Source: Mycobacterium sp. (GTDB taxonomy: Bacteria > Actinomycetota > Actinomycetes > Mycobacteriales > Mycobacteriaceae). Taken from it: a DNA stretch of 9,631 nt. Every line of letters begins with the position of its first letter. Positions within the stretch are counted from its first letter, which is position 1. Below the pieces are notes generated by a model. The model saw only the letters and a list, made by a program, of their open reading frames with translations. It made no database searches and was not told where the DNA came from. The stretch lies in NCBI GenBank assembly GCA_023264755.1, contig JAHFVB010000143.1:1-9631 (forward strand), in the 5' to 3' direction. Position numbers and translations under genes: made by a program. Shown here in pieces: positions 1-6,630 of this stretch.

Positions 1-1
1 C

Positions 2-658
2 GTCGCGCGCTCGCTGCAGGCGGAGCCCGATGTCCCGCAGGTGGTGAGGGGCATCGTCGAGGCGGTCATCGACACGGTTCCCGGCGCTGAGGCGGCCGCA
101 GTGTCGCTCTGGGAAGGCAAGGTGTTGCGCACCGTCGCCGCCACCAGCGACATGGCGAGCCGGATCAACGCCATCGAGCACGACCTCGACGAAGGACCCT
201 GTGCGCAGGCGGTGCTCGAACAACGCAGCTACCGCATCGACGACATGTCGACCGATGCCCGGTGGCCCCGCTTTGCCGCCGCTGCCGCAGCGCACGGAAC
301 GCGGTCGATGCTCGGTTACCGGCTCTTCACCAGCGGGTTGACCCTTGGCGCCTTGGACATCTATTCCTCGAAGGTCAACGCGTTCGACGCGCAGGCGGAG
401 GTCATCGGGGAACTGTTCGCCGCGCACGCCGCCATTGCCCTCGTCGGATCGACTCAGCGAGCCGATTGGCAGGCCGCGCTGAGCTCGCGTGACCTCATCG
501 GCATGGCAAAGGGCATCTTGATGCACCGTGAGCGCATTTCCGACGAGCAAGCCTTCGCGCTGCTCGTCGCTACCTCCCAACGAGCCGCAATCAAGCTCTA
601 CGACTTGGCCGTCTGGCTGGTAGACGACGCCAACGAGGCTGCGCGCCGCCCTACTTGA
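2..658 (+). CDS. GAF-ANTAR domain regulator (5'-partial)
   Basis: The reading frame is already open at base 2 and encodes VARSLQAEPDV before the first internal GTG at 41. Proteins of this class normally carry this stretch inside the GAF domain, so the true start probably lies left of the window. The N-terminal part up to about base 465 is a GAF-type sensor: the segment around VPGAEAAAVSLW, the DEGPCAQAV motif, and later LGALDIYS. Bases ~475-635 encode an ANTAR domain (LIGMAKGILMHRERISDEQAFALL, then SQRAAIKLYDLA), a three-helix RNA-binding module. Known GAF-ANTAR proteins of actinobacteria are soluble regulators thought to bind paired hairpins in nascent RNA and prevent termination. No kinase or other partner gene is visible. 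The protein ends with a short ANEAARRPT tail. The family call is firm; the ligand and RNA targets are unknown. Confidence 0.92.
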   Translation, partial: VARSLQAEPDVPQVVRGIVEAVIDTVPGAEAAAVSLWEGKVLRTVAATSDMASRINAIEHDLDEGPCAQAVLEQRSYRIDDMSTDARWPRFAAAAAAHGTRSMLGYRLFTSGLTLGALDIYSSKVNAFDAQAEVIGELFAAHAAIALVGSTQRADWQAALSSRDLIGMAKGILMHRERISDEQAFALLVATSQRAAIKLYDLAVWLVDDANEAARRPT

Positions 659-761
659 GCGCCAGGGGTGCGATCAGGACCGGGGTGCCCGGGGGTCAAT
701 CGTGGCGCGCCGTAGCCAGGTCTTGGCCTCGTCCATTGCGAAGCGCTGCGATTACAGCAAA

Positions 762-791
762 TTCATATTCGGTACTTAATGTGACTAACAT
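762..791 (+). promoter_or_regulatory. Candidate promoter with dyad
   Basis: TTCATA (762-767) and TAACAT (786-791) are separated by 18 bp and lie in the most AT-rich part of the gap. The -10 box fits the mycobacterial TANNNT pattern; the -35 box matches TTGACA at four of six positions. A dyad AATGT-N5-ACATT (778-792) overlaps the -10 element and could be an operator. Transcription would begin near 798 and run into the hairpin at 860-892. This is a pattern match only. Confidence 0.25.
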
Positions 792-859
792 TTATGCACG
801 CAAATCCTGAATGTGCGCTGATGGATTGTCGATGTGGCTCAAGCCGACATGTGCTTGCC

Positions 860-892
860 GAACCGTGCCGAGCTCATCGCTCGGCACGGTTC
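860..892 (+). terminator. Perfect 14-bp hairpin, terminator-like
   Basis: GAACCGTGCCGAGC (860-873) and its exact reverse complement GCTCGGCACGGTTC (879-892) flank the 5-nt loop TCATC. The plus-strand continuation is TTCC, a weak U-rich tail, as is common for mycobacterial hairpin terminators. It lies about 200 bp past the GAF-ANTAR stop codon, so it could end that transcript or a short RNA starting near 798. The hairpin itself is certain; the role is inferred. Confidence 0.6.
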
Positions 893-1076
893 TTCCGGCG
901 CGGTGAGCTCGACTATTGCAGACTGGCGGATCGCAAAGCAGCACTTGCTCCGTCTTGCCGAGCGTAGCTGGGTCATCGAATTATCCGATGTATTCATTGC
1001 TGCGATGTATTCGCCGATGGTCGGCTACGCTTGAGTCAATAACCCTTAAACAGCCAAGGGCTTCGAAACTTCCCAT

Positions 1077-1361
1077 TTGAAGAATGGAATCATTTTGAAT
1101 CGCTCGGAGCCTGGCTGCTGCATCGTGCCCGCAAACGACGATGCAGCGTCTGACCCGGAACGCCTGCTGCCGCATCTGCGGTGGGAACTGGAGCAGGTGA
1201 TGTCGCGGGTACGGCCGCAGGATCTGTCCGGAGTGGAGCTAGCCGCGCTACTGGCGGTGCTGGCCCCAGCTCACTGCCGGGTTATCGGCGGACCAGCCAG
1301 CCGGCCAAGCTTGACCGTCCTGGACAGTTGCGGCCAGCACTCGGCGCCGGATCTCGCTTAG
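1077..1361 (+). CDS. Small hypothetical protein
   Basis: The open frame gives 94 residues from a TTG at 1077. Other possible starts are TTG 1095 and GTG 1125; none has a strong Shine-Dalgarno sequence, so the start is uncertain. The middle part (LLPHLRWELEQVMSRVRPQDLSGVELAALLAVLAPAHCRVIGG) looks like genuine protein: two amphipathic helices with codon use that is GC-rich in the third position. It resembles small mycobacterial hypothetical proteins I have seen, but I cannot name a family or function. The last ~38 codons (1248-1361) overlap the 3' end of the convergent XRE gene and look less protein-like. The native end may therefore have been altered by a rearrangement. It could be a partner of the neighbouring regulator; nothing shows this directly. 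Confidence 0.45.
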   Translation: MKNGIILNRSEPGCCIVPANDDAASDPERLLPHLRWELEQVMSRVRPQDLSGVELAALLAVLAPAHCRVIGGPASRPSLTVLDSCGQHSAPDLA

Positions 1362-1718
1362 CAGGGAGTCGATCGACGCACCGCTGAGGTCGCCGGTGAG
1401 CGTAGTCAGTTCCACGACCCCCAGTTCGGTGCTGGACAGGTAGTCCGCAGCGACCAGCGCCTCGACCGGTGACCGGCCGTAGGCCCGGGCGAAGGCCACC
1501 ACGGCTTCGGCCCGCGGGGTGTTGGTGCCACGCTGCCAGCGCGAGATGCTGGACTGGTCGATGCCGGTCGCTGCGGCGATGTCCTTCTGTGCCGTATGTC
1601 CCGTCACCGTCCCCACGTAGCGCCACCACGTCGCCGGGGTCACCACGTCGGGAGTCGGTGCCACGGACGCGGAGTCGGTGGGACGAGAAGTGGAGGGGTT
1701 CTGGCTTCTTGGCGGCAT
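1248..1718 (-). CDS. XRE-family helix-turn-helix transcriptional regulator
   Basis: The 156-residue protein has a low-complexity Ser/Thr/Pro-rich N-terminus (about residues 1-27). A single helix-turn-helix of the Cro/C1 type follows (about 42-95): TAQKDIAAATGIDQSSISRWQRG, then TPRAEAVVAFARAYGRSPVEALVAA. The recognition helix is around QSSISRWQRGT. The C-terminal part (about 96-156) is helical (LSGASIDSLLSEIRRRV) and ends in a tail overlapping the small plus-strand gene by 114 bp. The chosen ATG at 1718 is preceded by a weak GGGAA about 12 nt upstream; a later GTG start near residue 25 is possible. Such proteins are DNA-binding repressors that often control their own promoter. The leader at 1719-1879 carries operator-like repeats. 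The regulated genes are unknown. Confidence 0.85.
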   Translation of the reverse strand: MPPRSQNPSTSRPTDSASVAPTPDVVTPATWWRYVGTVTGHTAQKDIAAATGIDQSSISRWQRGTNTPRAEAVVAFARAYGRSPVEALVAADYLSSTELGVVELTTLTGDLSGASIDSLLSEIRRRVLAATVQDGQAWPAGWSADNPAVSWGQHRQ

Positions 1719-1817
1719 AGCAGCATGATTCCCATCGCTGAGTTACCGCACCTCGGGTGTTCCGATGCCTTCAAGAACGTCGTCTCGAGGAGAAGTGAGG
1801 CACATAGTAGCACTGCG

Positions 1818-1855
1818 TGCATGCATACCTGCATAATTATATGCTGAGTCGCATA
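1818..1855 (-). promoter_or_regulatory. Candidate promoter/operator of the XRE gene
   Basis: On the minus strand TATAAT (1841 to 1836), a perfect -10 hexamer, lies inside the dyad GCATAATTATATGC (1831-1844; arms GCATA/TATGC). More GCATA half-sites occur at 1823-1827 and 1851-1855, and the palindrome TGCATGCA occupies 1818-1825. No good -35 box is seen 17-18 bp upstream. Transcription would start near 1829, giving a ~110-nt leader before the ATG at 1718. Half-sites over a -10 box fit autorepression by the XRE protein, which is inference. Confidence 0.35.
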
Positions 1856-1879
1856 GTTCATGGTTGGACATGCTTACCA

Positions 1880-2941
1880 TCAGCTCACCGGCACCGTTCC
1901 GCGTGGCAGGATCAGCGGAAGGTCGTTGTAGGTGACGATGCCAGGGGCGGCCGCGACGACCGCGGGTATGGCGATCAGCGGCGGAGTCGCCGTCATGATG
2001 TGCCCGAGCACCATGAACTCCTCGAGTGTCGTCGCCTCGAAGTCCGGCGGCGGCAGGAAGCCCACCTTCATGGTCACCGTCGGGCGGCCAGCGACCTCGA
2101 TGACCCAGCCGTCCTGCTCGATGTGCCAGTCCGGCTCCAGGGTCTGACCCTTCCGCCACCTCACCGCGATCTCGACGCGGGTGACACCGCCGACCAAGCC
2201 CTTCCAACTGGCGTACACCCCGGCTACGCAGCCCGCGGGGATGGTCCACGAGCCCAGGTCGAGATCCTCGGTGGTCTGCGCGTATTCGGCGTCGCAGCGC
2301 ACCTCGTCGAGCTCGATGCCGAGCGCGTCGGCCACCATGCGCACCGCTTCGCCGAAGACGCCGGTGCCGTGCGCGGTCATGGCCTGCAGGTCCGGATGGT
2401 CGATCGGCTGTCCGAATCCGACCGGCCGTTCGGTGGCCGGCGAGTCGTAGAACGTGGTGTCGGCGGCCTCGTTGACCGTGATCTTGTCGACCCGGTCGCA
2501 GATGCCCGCCGCCACCACCGACAGCTGGTTGACGTACCCGGGACTGATGCCCGATCCGAACATCGTCGAACCGCCGGCCGCGCAGGCCGCGGCGATCTTG
2601 TCGCGGCCCGCGCCCTGGTTGTGGCCGGTGATGAACGACGCGGTCGCGACCACGTTGACGCCCGCCGAGAGGATCCGGACCAGTTCGTCGACGTCGATCC
2701 ACATCGGGTTGTAGACGACGACGTCGGGCTTCAGGGCCAGCAGTGCGTCGACGTCGTTGGTGGCGGTGACGCCAAGCGGCTCGATTCCGGCCAGCTCGCC
2801 AACGTCACGTCCGACCTTGTCCGGTGACCAGGCGTAGCAGCCGATGAGTTCGAGCGTCGGATTGCGGGCGATGGCTGCCACCGAGCTCTTGCCGACATTG
2901 CCCGTCGTCCACTGAACGACCCGATATGGAGTGTTTGGCAC
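1880..2941 (-). CDS. NAD(P)-binding dihydrodipicolinate-reductase-like protein
   Basis: This 353-residue protein has an N-terminal Rossmann fold: YRVVQWTTGNVGKSSVAAI (about residues 6-24) carries the GxxGxx dinucleotide-binding turn. It is followed by DVVVYNPMWIDVDELVRILSAGVNVVATASFITG, where DapB-type enzymes have their active-site loop region. The C-terminal half resembles the DapB/2,4-diaminopentanoate-dehydrogenase-like domain found in many mycobacterial paralogues of about 350 residues. True lysine-pathway DapB is only about 245-270 residues, so this is not the DapB of lysine synthesis. Substrate unknown; a role in amine or lipid-derived substrate oxidation/reduction is only a guess. The start is GTG 2941, without a clear Shine-Dalgarno sequence but with a -10 box six bases upstream, suggesting leaderless translation. 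The protease gene ends 50 bp upstream on the same strand. Confidence 0.88.
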   Translation of the reverse strand: MPNTPYRVVQWTTGNVGKSSVAAIARNPTLELIGCYAWSPDKVGRDVGELAGIEPLGVTATNDVDALLALKPDVVVYNPMWIDVDELVRILSAGVNVVATASFITGHNQGAGRDKIAAACAAGGSTMFGSGISPGYVNQLSVVAAGICDRVDKITVNEAADTTFYDSPATERPVGFGQPIDHPDLQAMTAHGTGVFGEAVRMVADALGIELDEVRCDAEYAQTTEDLDLGSWTIPAGCVAGVYASWKGLVGGVTRVEIAVRWRKGQTLEPDWHIEQDGWVIEVAGRPTVTMKVGFLPPPDFEATTLEEFMVLGHIMTATPPLIAIPAVVAAAPGIVTYNDLPLILPRGTVPVS

Positions 2942-2947
2942 TCGCTC

Positions 2948-2953
2948 AGCATA
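2948..2953 (-). promoter_or_regulatory. -10 box for a leaderless start
   Basis: TATGCT on the minus strand (2953 to 2948) fits TANNNT, and six bases separate it from the GTG at 2941. Transcription would begin at or next to the first base of the start codon. This explains the missing Shine-Dalgarno sequence. No convincing -35 box was found. Confidence 0.4.
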
Positions 2954-2991
2954 GGGGCGGTCACCTGGCCGCTCAGGCCTTTTTGCTCAAC

Positions 2992-4008
2992 TCAGGAGCC
3001 GAGTGCGGCCTTGCCGACGCGCTGCTCGCCCGCCCGGTCGATCCACACCAGTTCGACCACGTCGCCCGGGTAGTGCCGGTCGAGCACGCTGGTCAGCGAG
3101 GTGGCCGAATTCAGCTGAATACCGTCGATGCTGACCAGCACGTCGCCGTCGTGCAGCCCCGCTTGCTGGGCCGGACCGCCGTGCAGGACCTCGTGGATGA
3201 TTACGCCAGGCAGCGACTCCTGCTGCTCCCTGGAGCTGACGCCCACGCCCAACAGGGTCGGCGGCCCGATGTGCACCGAGTCGCTGGGCACCCCCGAACG
3301 GATCTGGCCGGCCACCGCCATCGCGTCGTTGATCGGAATGGCGAAGCCCTTGCCGCCAGGTCCCATCCGGTAGTTCAGCGTCGCCGCGGTGGTCATGCCG
3401 ACGACCTGTCCCGCGCCATTCACCAGCGGGCCACCGGAGTCGCCCGCGCGCACCGGCGCCGCGAACTCGATCAACCCGGTCATCTGGTTGGAGCTACCGG
3501 TCAACTCGTCCTTGGCGGAGATGGTGCGCCCGAAACCGACCACCTGGCCGGTCTCCTGAGTAAGCGGACTGCCCGAGCCGCTGGCGTTCCCGAGCGCCAC
3601 GACGGGGTCGCCCTCGGCCAGTCGCGACGAATCGCCCAGGGGTCCGACCGGCAGGCCGGAAACGCCCCGCAGCTGGATGACCGCGACGTCGTGCACCCGG
3701 TCGTAGCCGACGAGATCGGCCGGGAACGACCGGCCCGCCACCGAGGCGGTGATGCGGTCCGCGCCCTGTACCACGTGAAAGTTCGTCAGCACCACACCGC
3801 CGGGATCCAGCACGACGCCAGTGCCTGCGCCGATCGCGTGCTGGTAGTTGATGGTGGTGTCGATGCGCGCCACGGCTGGTTCGACCTGCCCAATGGCAGC
3901 GGTCATGTCGGCAGGGACCGCCGAGGCCGGAGCGGGCGCGACCATGGCAAGCGTCGAGCAGACTGCGATGGCGGTGATGGTTCGCCACCGGGACTGAATC
4001 CTGCGCAT
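2992..4008 (-). CDS. PepA-like secreted serine protease with PDZ domain
   Basis: This is a 338-residue trypsin-like (S1C/HtrA-type) protease that closely resembles M. tuberculosis PepA (Mtb32A, Rv0125). Residues 1-30 are a Sec signal peptide (basic MRRIQSRWR, hydrophobic core, ASA before Val31), so it acts outside the membrane. The catalytic triad is intact: His78 in TNFHVV, Asp107 in HDVAVI and Ser191 in AGDSGGP. A PDZ domain fills roughly residues 250-335 (LGVGV, then GPAQQAGLHDGDVLVSIDG). Unlike DegP/HtrA membrane forms there is no transmembrane anchor beyond the signal. The start at 4008 is chosen because GGAAGG lies six bases upstream and the signal peptide begins there; an in-frame start at 4080 would bury the signal behind 24 residues. 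It lies 84 bp downstream of lucA on the same strand, with its own candidate promoter in the gap. Substrates are not known. Confidence 0.93.
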   Translation of the reverse strand: MRRIQSRWRTITAIAVCSTLAMVAPAPASAVPADMTAAIGQVEPAVARIDTTINYQHAIGAGTGVVLDPGGVVLTNFHVVQGADRITASVAGRSFPADLVGYDRVHDVAVIQLRGVSGLPVGPLGDSSRLAEGDPVVALGNASGSGSPLTQETGQVVGFGRTISAKDELTGSSNQMTGLIEFAAPVRAGDSGGPLVNGAGQVVGMTTAATLNYRMGPGGKGFAIPINDAMAVAGQIRSGVPSDSVHIGPPTLLGVGVSSREQQESLPGVIIHEVLHGGPAQQAGLHDGDVLVSIDGIQLNSATSLTSVLDRHYPGDVVELVWIDRAGEQRVGKAALGS

Positions 4009-4014
4009 GCACGA

Positions 4015-4020
4015 CCTTCC
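4015..4020 (-). promoter_or_regulatory. Shine-Dalgarno site fixing the protease start
   Basis: GGAAGG on the minus strand lies six bases upstream of the ATG at 4008. This supports that start over the in-frame upstream start at 4080. Confidence 0.7.
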
Positions 4021-4046
4021 GCGGCTAGCTGGAGCGCTACGCCTCA

Positions 4047-4075
4047 ATTCTGACGGTGATTGCCCCAACTGTCGA
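4047..4075 (-). promoter_or_regulatory. SigA-type promoter of the protease gene
   Basis: On the minus strand TCGACA (4075 to 4070; five of six to TTGACA) and CAGAAT (4052 to 4047; four of six to TATAAT) are separated by exactly 17 bp. The start site would be near 4040, giving a leader of about 32 nt that includes the GGAAGG ribosome site. This would let the protease be expressed independently of lucA. Confidence 0.45.
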
Positions 4076-4092
4076 AACACCGACCGCCGTCG

Positions 4093-4845
4093 TTACTCGT
4101 CCAGCGCGACGCCGCCGCTGCGGCGTCGGAAGCGCGTCGCCGATCTTCCGCCGGGACGGCGGTTCTTCAGCTTGCCCTCCGGCGCGTCATCGGAGCCCGA
4201 ATCGGCGTGGGACAGTTCGTCCGACGAGACCTGCTCGGCCTCCTGAGCAGGCTCGCGCGGCTCGGCCTCGGCGTCGTCGGAGTCTTCGGTTTCGGCCGGC
4301 GCCTCGACCTCGTCGACCTCGACCGCGTCAGTCTCTTCGACGACGTCGGTCTGCTCCTTCGACTTGCGGCGTCCGCGGCGAGTCGAAGGCGACTTGAGCT
4401 TGATGGGTTTCGGAGGAGGCGGCGGCAATTCGGCCACGAACGCGAGCTGGAAGCCGAGGACACCCAACACCGCCAACGCAGCCGCGGCACCATAAATGCC
4501 GAACAGCCACTGGCCGGCCCGATCGAGGTTCAGCCAGTGCTCGGCGACGGCCGTGCCCACGATCAGCACACCGGCGAGTACGTGAAGCACGATCGACCCG
4601 AGCCGCAGCGACAGTGCCAACGCGGGGGTGCCGAATTCCGGCTTACGGGTGCTCAACCACGTGAACACCACCGGCAGTGCGGCCAAGCCGACGAACAGTC
4701 CGTCGACGATGCGCATCGTCATGCCCAGCGTGGGGCTCCACACCCCGGTCAGTTCCCACCACCGCGGCAGTACGAAGACGAAGTAGAGCGCTGCAGCCAC
4801 CAGGAAGAAGCTCGCGTGCCAGGTGACCGCGATCCAGCGCCGCAT
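4093..4845 (-). CDS. lucA: LucA-type membrane protein (Rv3723 homologue)
   Basis: This is a 250-residue membrane protein with four hydrophobic segments (about 9-27, 43-65, 82-101, 113-138). A proline hinge AELPPPPPKP and a long cytoplasm-like charged tail (about 145-250) follow. The N-terminal sequence (RRWIAVTWH, LYFVFVLPRWWELTG, RKPEFGTP, DRAGQWLFGIYGAAAA) matches what I recall of M. tuberculosis Rv3723. That protein is LucA, the lipid uptake coordinator that interacts with Mce1 and Mce4 transport subunits and supports fatty-acid and cholesterol import. Its position beside the Rv3722c-type aminotransferase, divergently arranged with tRNA-Ser and SRP RNA between, also fits. The tail is first strongly acidic (Asp/Glu-rich, about 164-220), then basic (KNRRPGGRSATRFRRR). 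The ATG has a near-perfect Shine-Dalgarno AAGGAGG (4849-4855) with only three bases between. The role in this organism is inferred. Confidence 0.87.
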   Translation of the reverse strand: MRRWIAVTWHASFFLVAAALYFVFVLPRWWELTGVWSPTLGMTMRIVDGLFVGLAALPVVFTWLSTRKPEFGTPALALSLRLGSIVLHVLAGVLIVGTAVAEHWLNLDRAGQWLFGIYGAAAALAVLGVLGFQLAFVAELPPPPPKPIKLKSPSTRRGRRKSKEQTDVVEETDAVEVDEVEAPAETEDSDDAEAEPREPAQEAEQVSSDELSHADSGSDDAPEGKLKNRRPGGRSATRFRRRSGGVALDE

Positions 4846-4886
4846 GCTCCTCCTTGAGTCCTACTAGTCCCTCGGTGGGACGGGTG

Positions 4887-4942
4887 GCTCGGGTTCGGGG
4901 GTGCGACCGGCCGACTTCAGCCAGTCGCACCCCGAACCGAGC
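4887..4942 (-). terminator. Hairpin after tRNA-Ser
   Basis: Long GC-rich arms 4887-4907 and 4924-4942 pair almost completely: GCTCGG with CCGAGC, and GTGCGAC with GTCGCAC, with a few extra G bases bulged. They enclose a 16-nt loop. On the minus strand the hairpin begins directly after the tRNA-Ser 3' end. No U tract follows, which is usual for mycobacterial hairpins. It probably ends or processes the tRNA transcript upstream of lucA. Confidence 0.6.
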
Positions 4943-4943
4943 G

Positions 4944-5029
4944 CGGAGGATAGGGGATTTGAACCCCTGAGGGCTATTAACCCAACCCGCGTTCCAGGCG
5001 AGCGCCATAGGCCACTAGGCGAATCCTCC
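4944..5029 (-). tRNA. tRNA-Ser (anticodon GGA)
   Basis: The minus strand folds as a class II tRNA of 86 bases. The acceptor stem is GGAGGAT (5029-5023) with ATCCTCC (4951-4945), followed by discriminator G at 4944. The anticodon stem CTCGC/GCGGG closes the loop CTGGAAC, giving anticodon GGA (4993-4995), which reads UCC and UCU serine codons. A long variable arm and the T arm with GGTTCAAATCC complete the molecule. CCA is not encoded (the next bases are CGC), so it must be added by the CCA-adding enzyme. A -10-like TACCAT (5042 to 5037) sits seven bases upstream of the 5' end, implying almost no 5' leader; this promoter call is weak. Confidence 0.96.
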
Positions 5030-5065
5030 GCGGGCCATGGTAGCCGACCAGGCTCGGTGGGCTGA

Positions 5066-6592
<1,527 letters not shown>

Positions 6593-6617
6593 CCGGCCGC
6601 GCGTCGGCGGGGCTCGG

Positions 6618-6623
6618 TAGGTT
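6618..6623 (+). promoter_or_regulatory. -10 box for possible leaderless dnaX
   Basis: TAGGTT fits TANNNT and ends seven bases before GTG 6631. A transcript from it would start at or within a base of the start codon. The GGTAGG at 6616-6621 could instead be read as a Shine-Dalgarno site with longer than usual spacing, so the call is open. Confidence 0.35.
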
Positions 6624-6630
6624 TGGCGTC

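Larger units (their letters stand above)
659..1076. other. AT-richer gap without a confident gene
   Basis: This 418-bp stretch follows the GAF-ANTAR gene. Bases 751-1100 count to 173 G/C of 350 (about 49%), far below the neighbouring genes. It contains a candidate promoter (762-791), a perfect 14-bp hairpin (860-892) and a 10-bp direct repeat CGATGTATTC (986-995 and 1003-1012). The only open frame, 66 codons from a GTG at 834, has weak third-position GC preference (about two thirds) and no recognisable family, so I did not call it. No insertion-sequence ends or transposase fragments are seen. Confidence 0.6.

Noticed and set aside
834..1034. 66-codon open frame starting at GTG 834
   Set aside because: Third-position GC is about two thirds, low for this genome. 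The 14-bp hairpin lies within its first codons, and no family is recognisable.
1651..1680. 10-bp direct repeat GGAGTCGGTG, period 20
   Set aside because: It lies in the low-complexity N-terminal coding part of the XRE gene and is most simply explained by Ser/Thr/Pro codons.
1640..1861. 73-codon minus-strand frame in the XRE gene leader
   Set aside because: It overlaps the 5' part of the XRE gene in another frame and the operator-like repeats. Its composition is unlike a mycobacterial protein.
4009..4080. Longer protease start at 4080
   Set aside because: It would place 24 residues before a clear signal peptide and would overlap the candidate promoter; ATG 4008 has GGAAGG six bases upstream.
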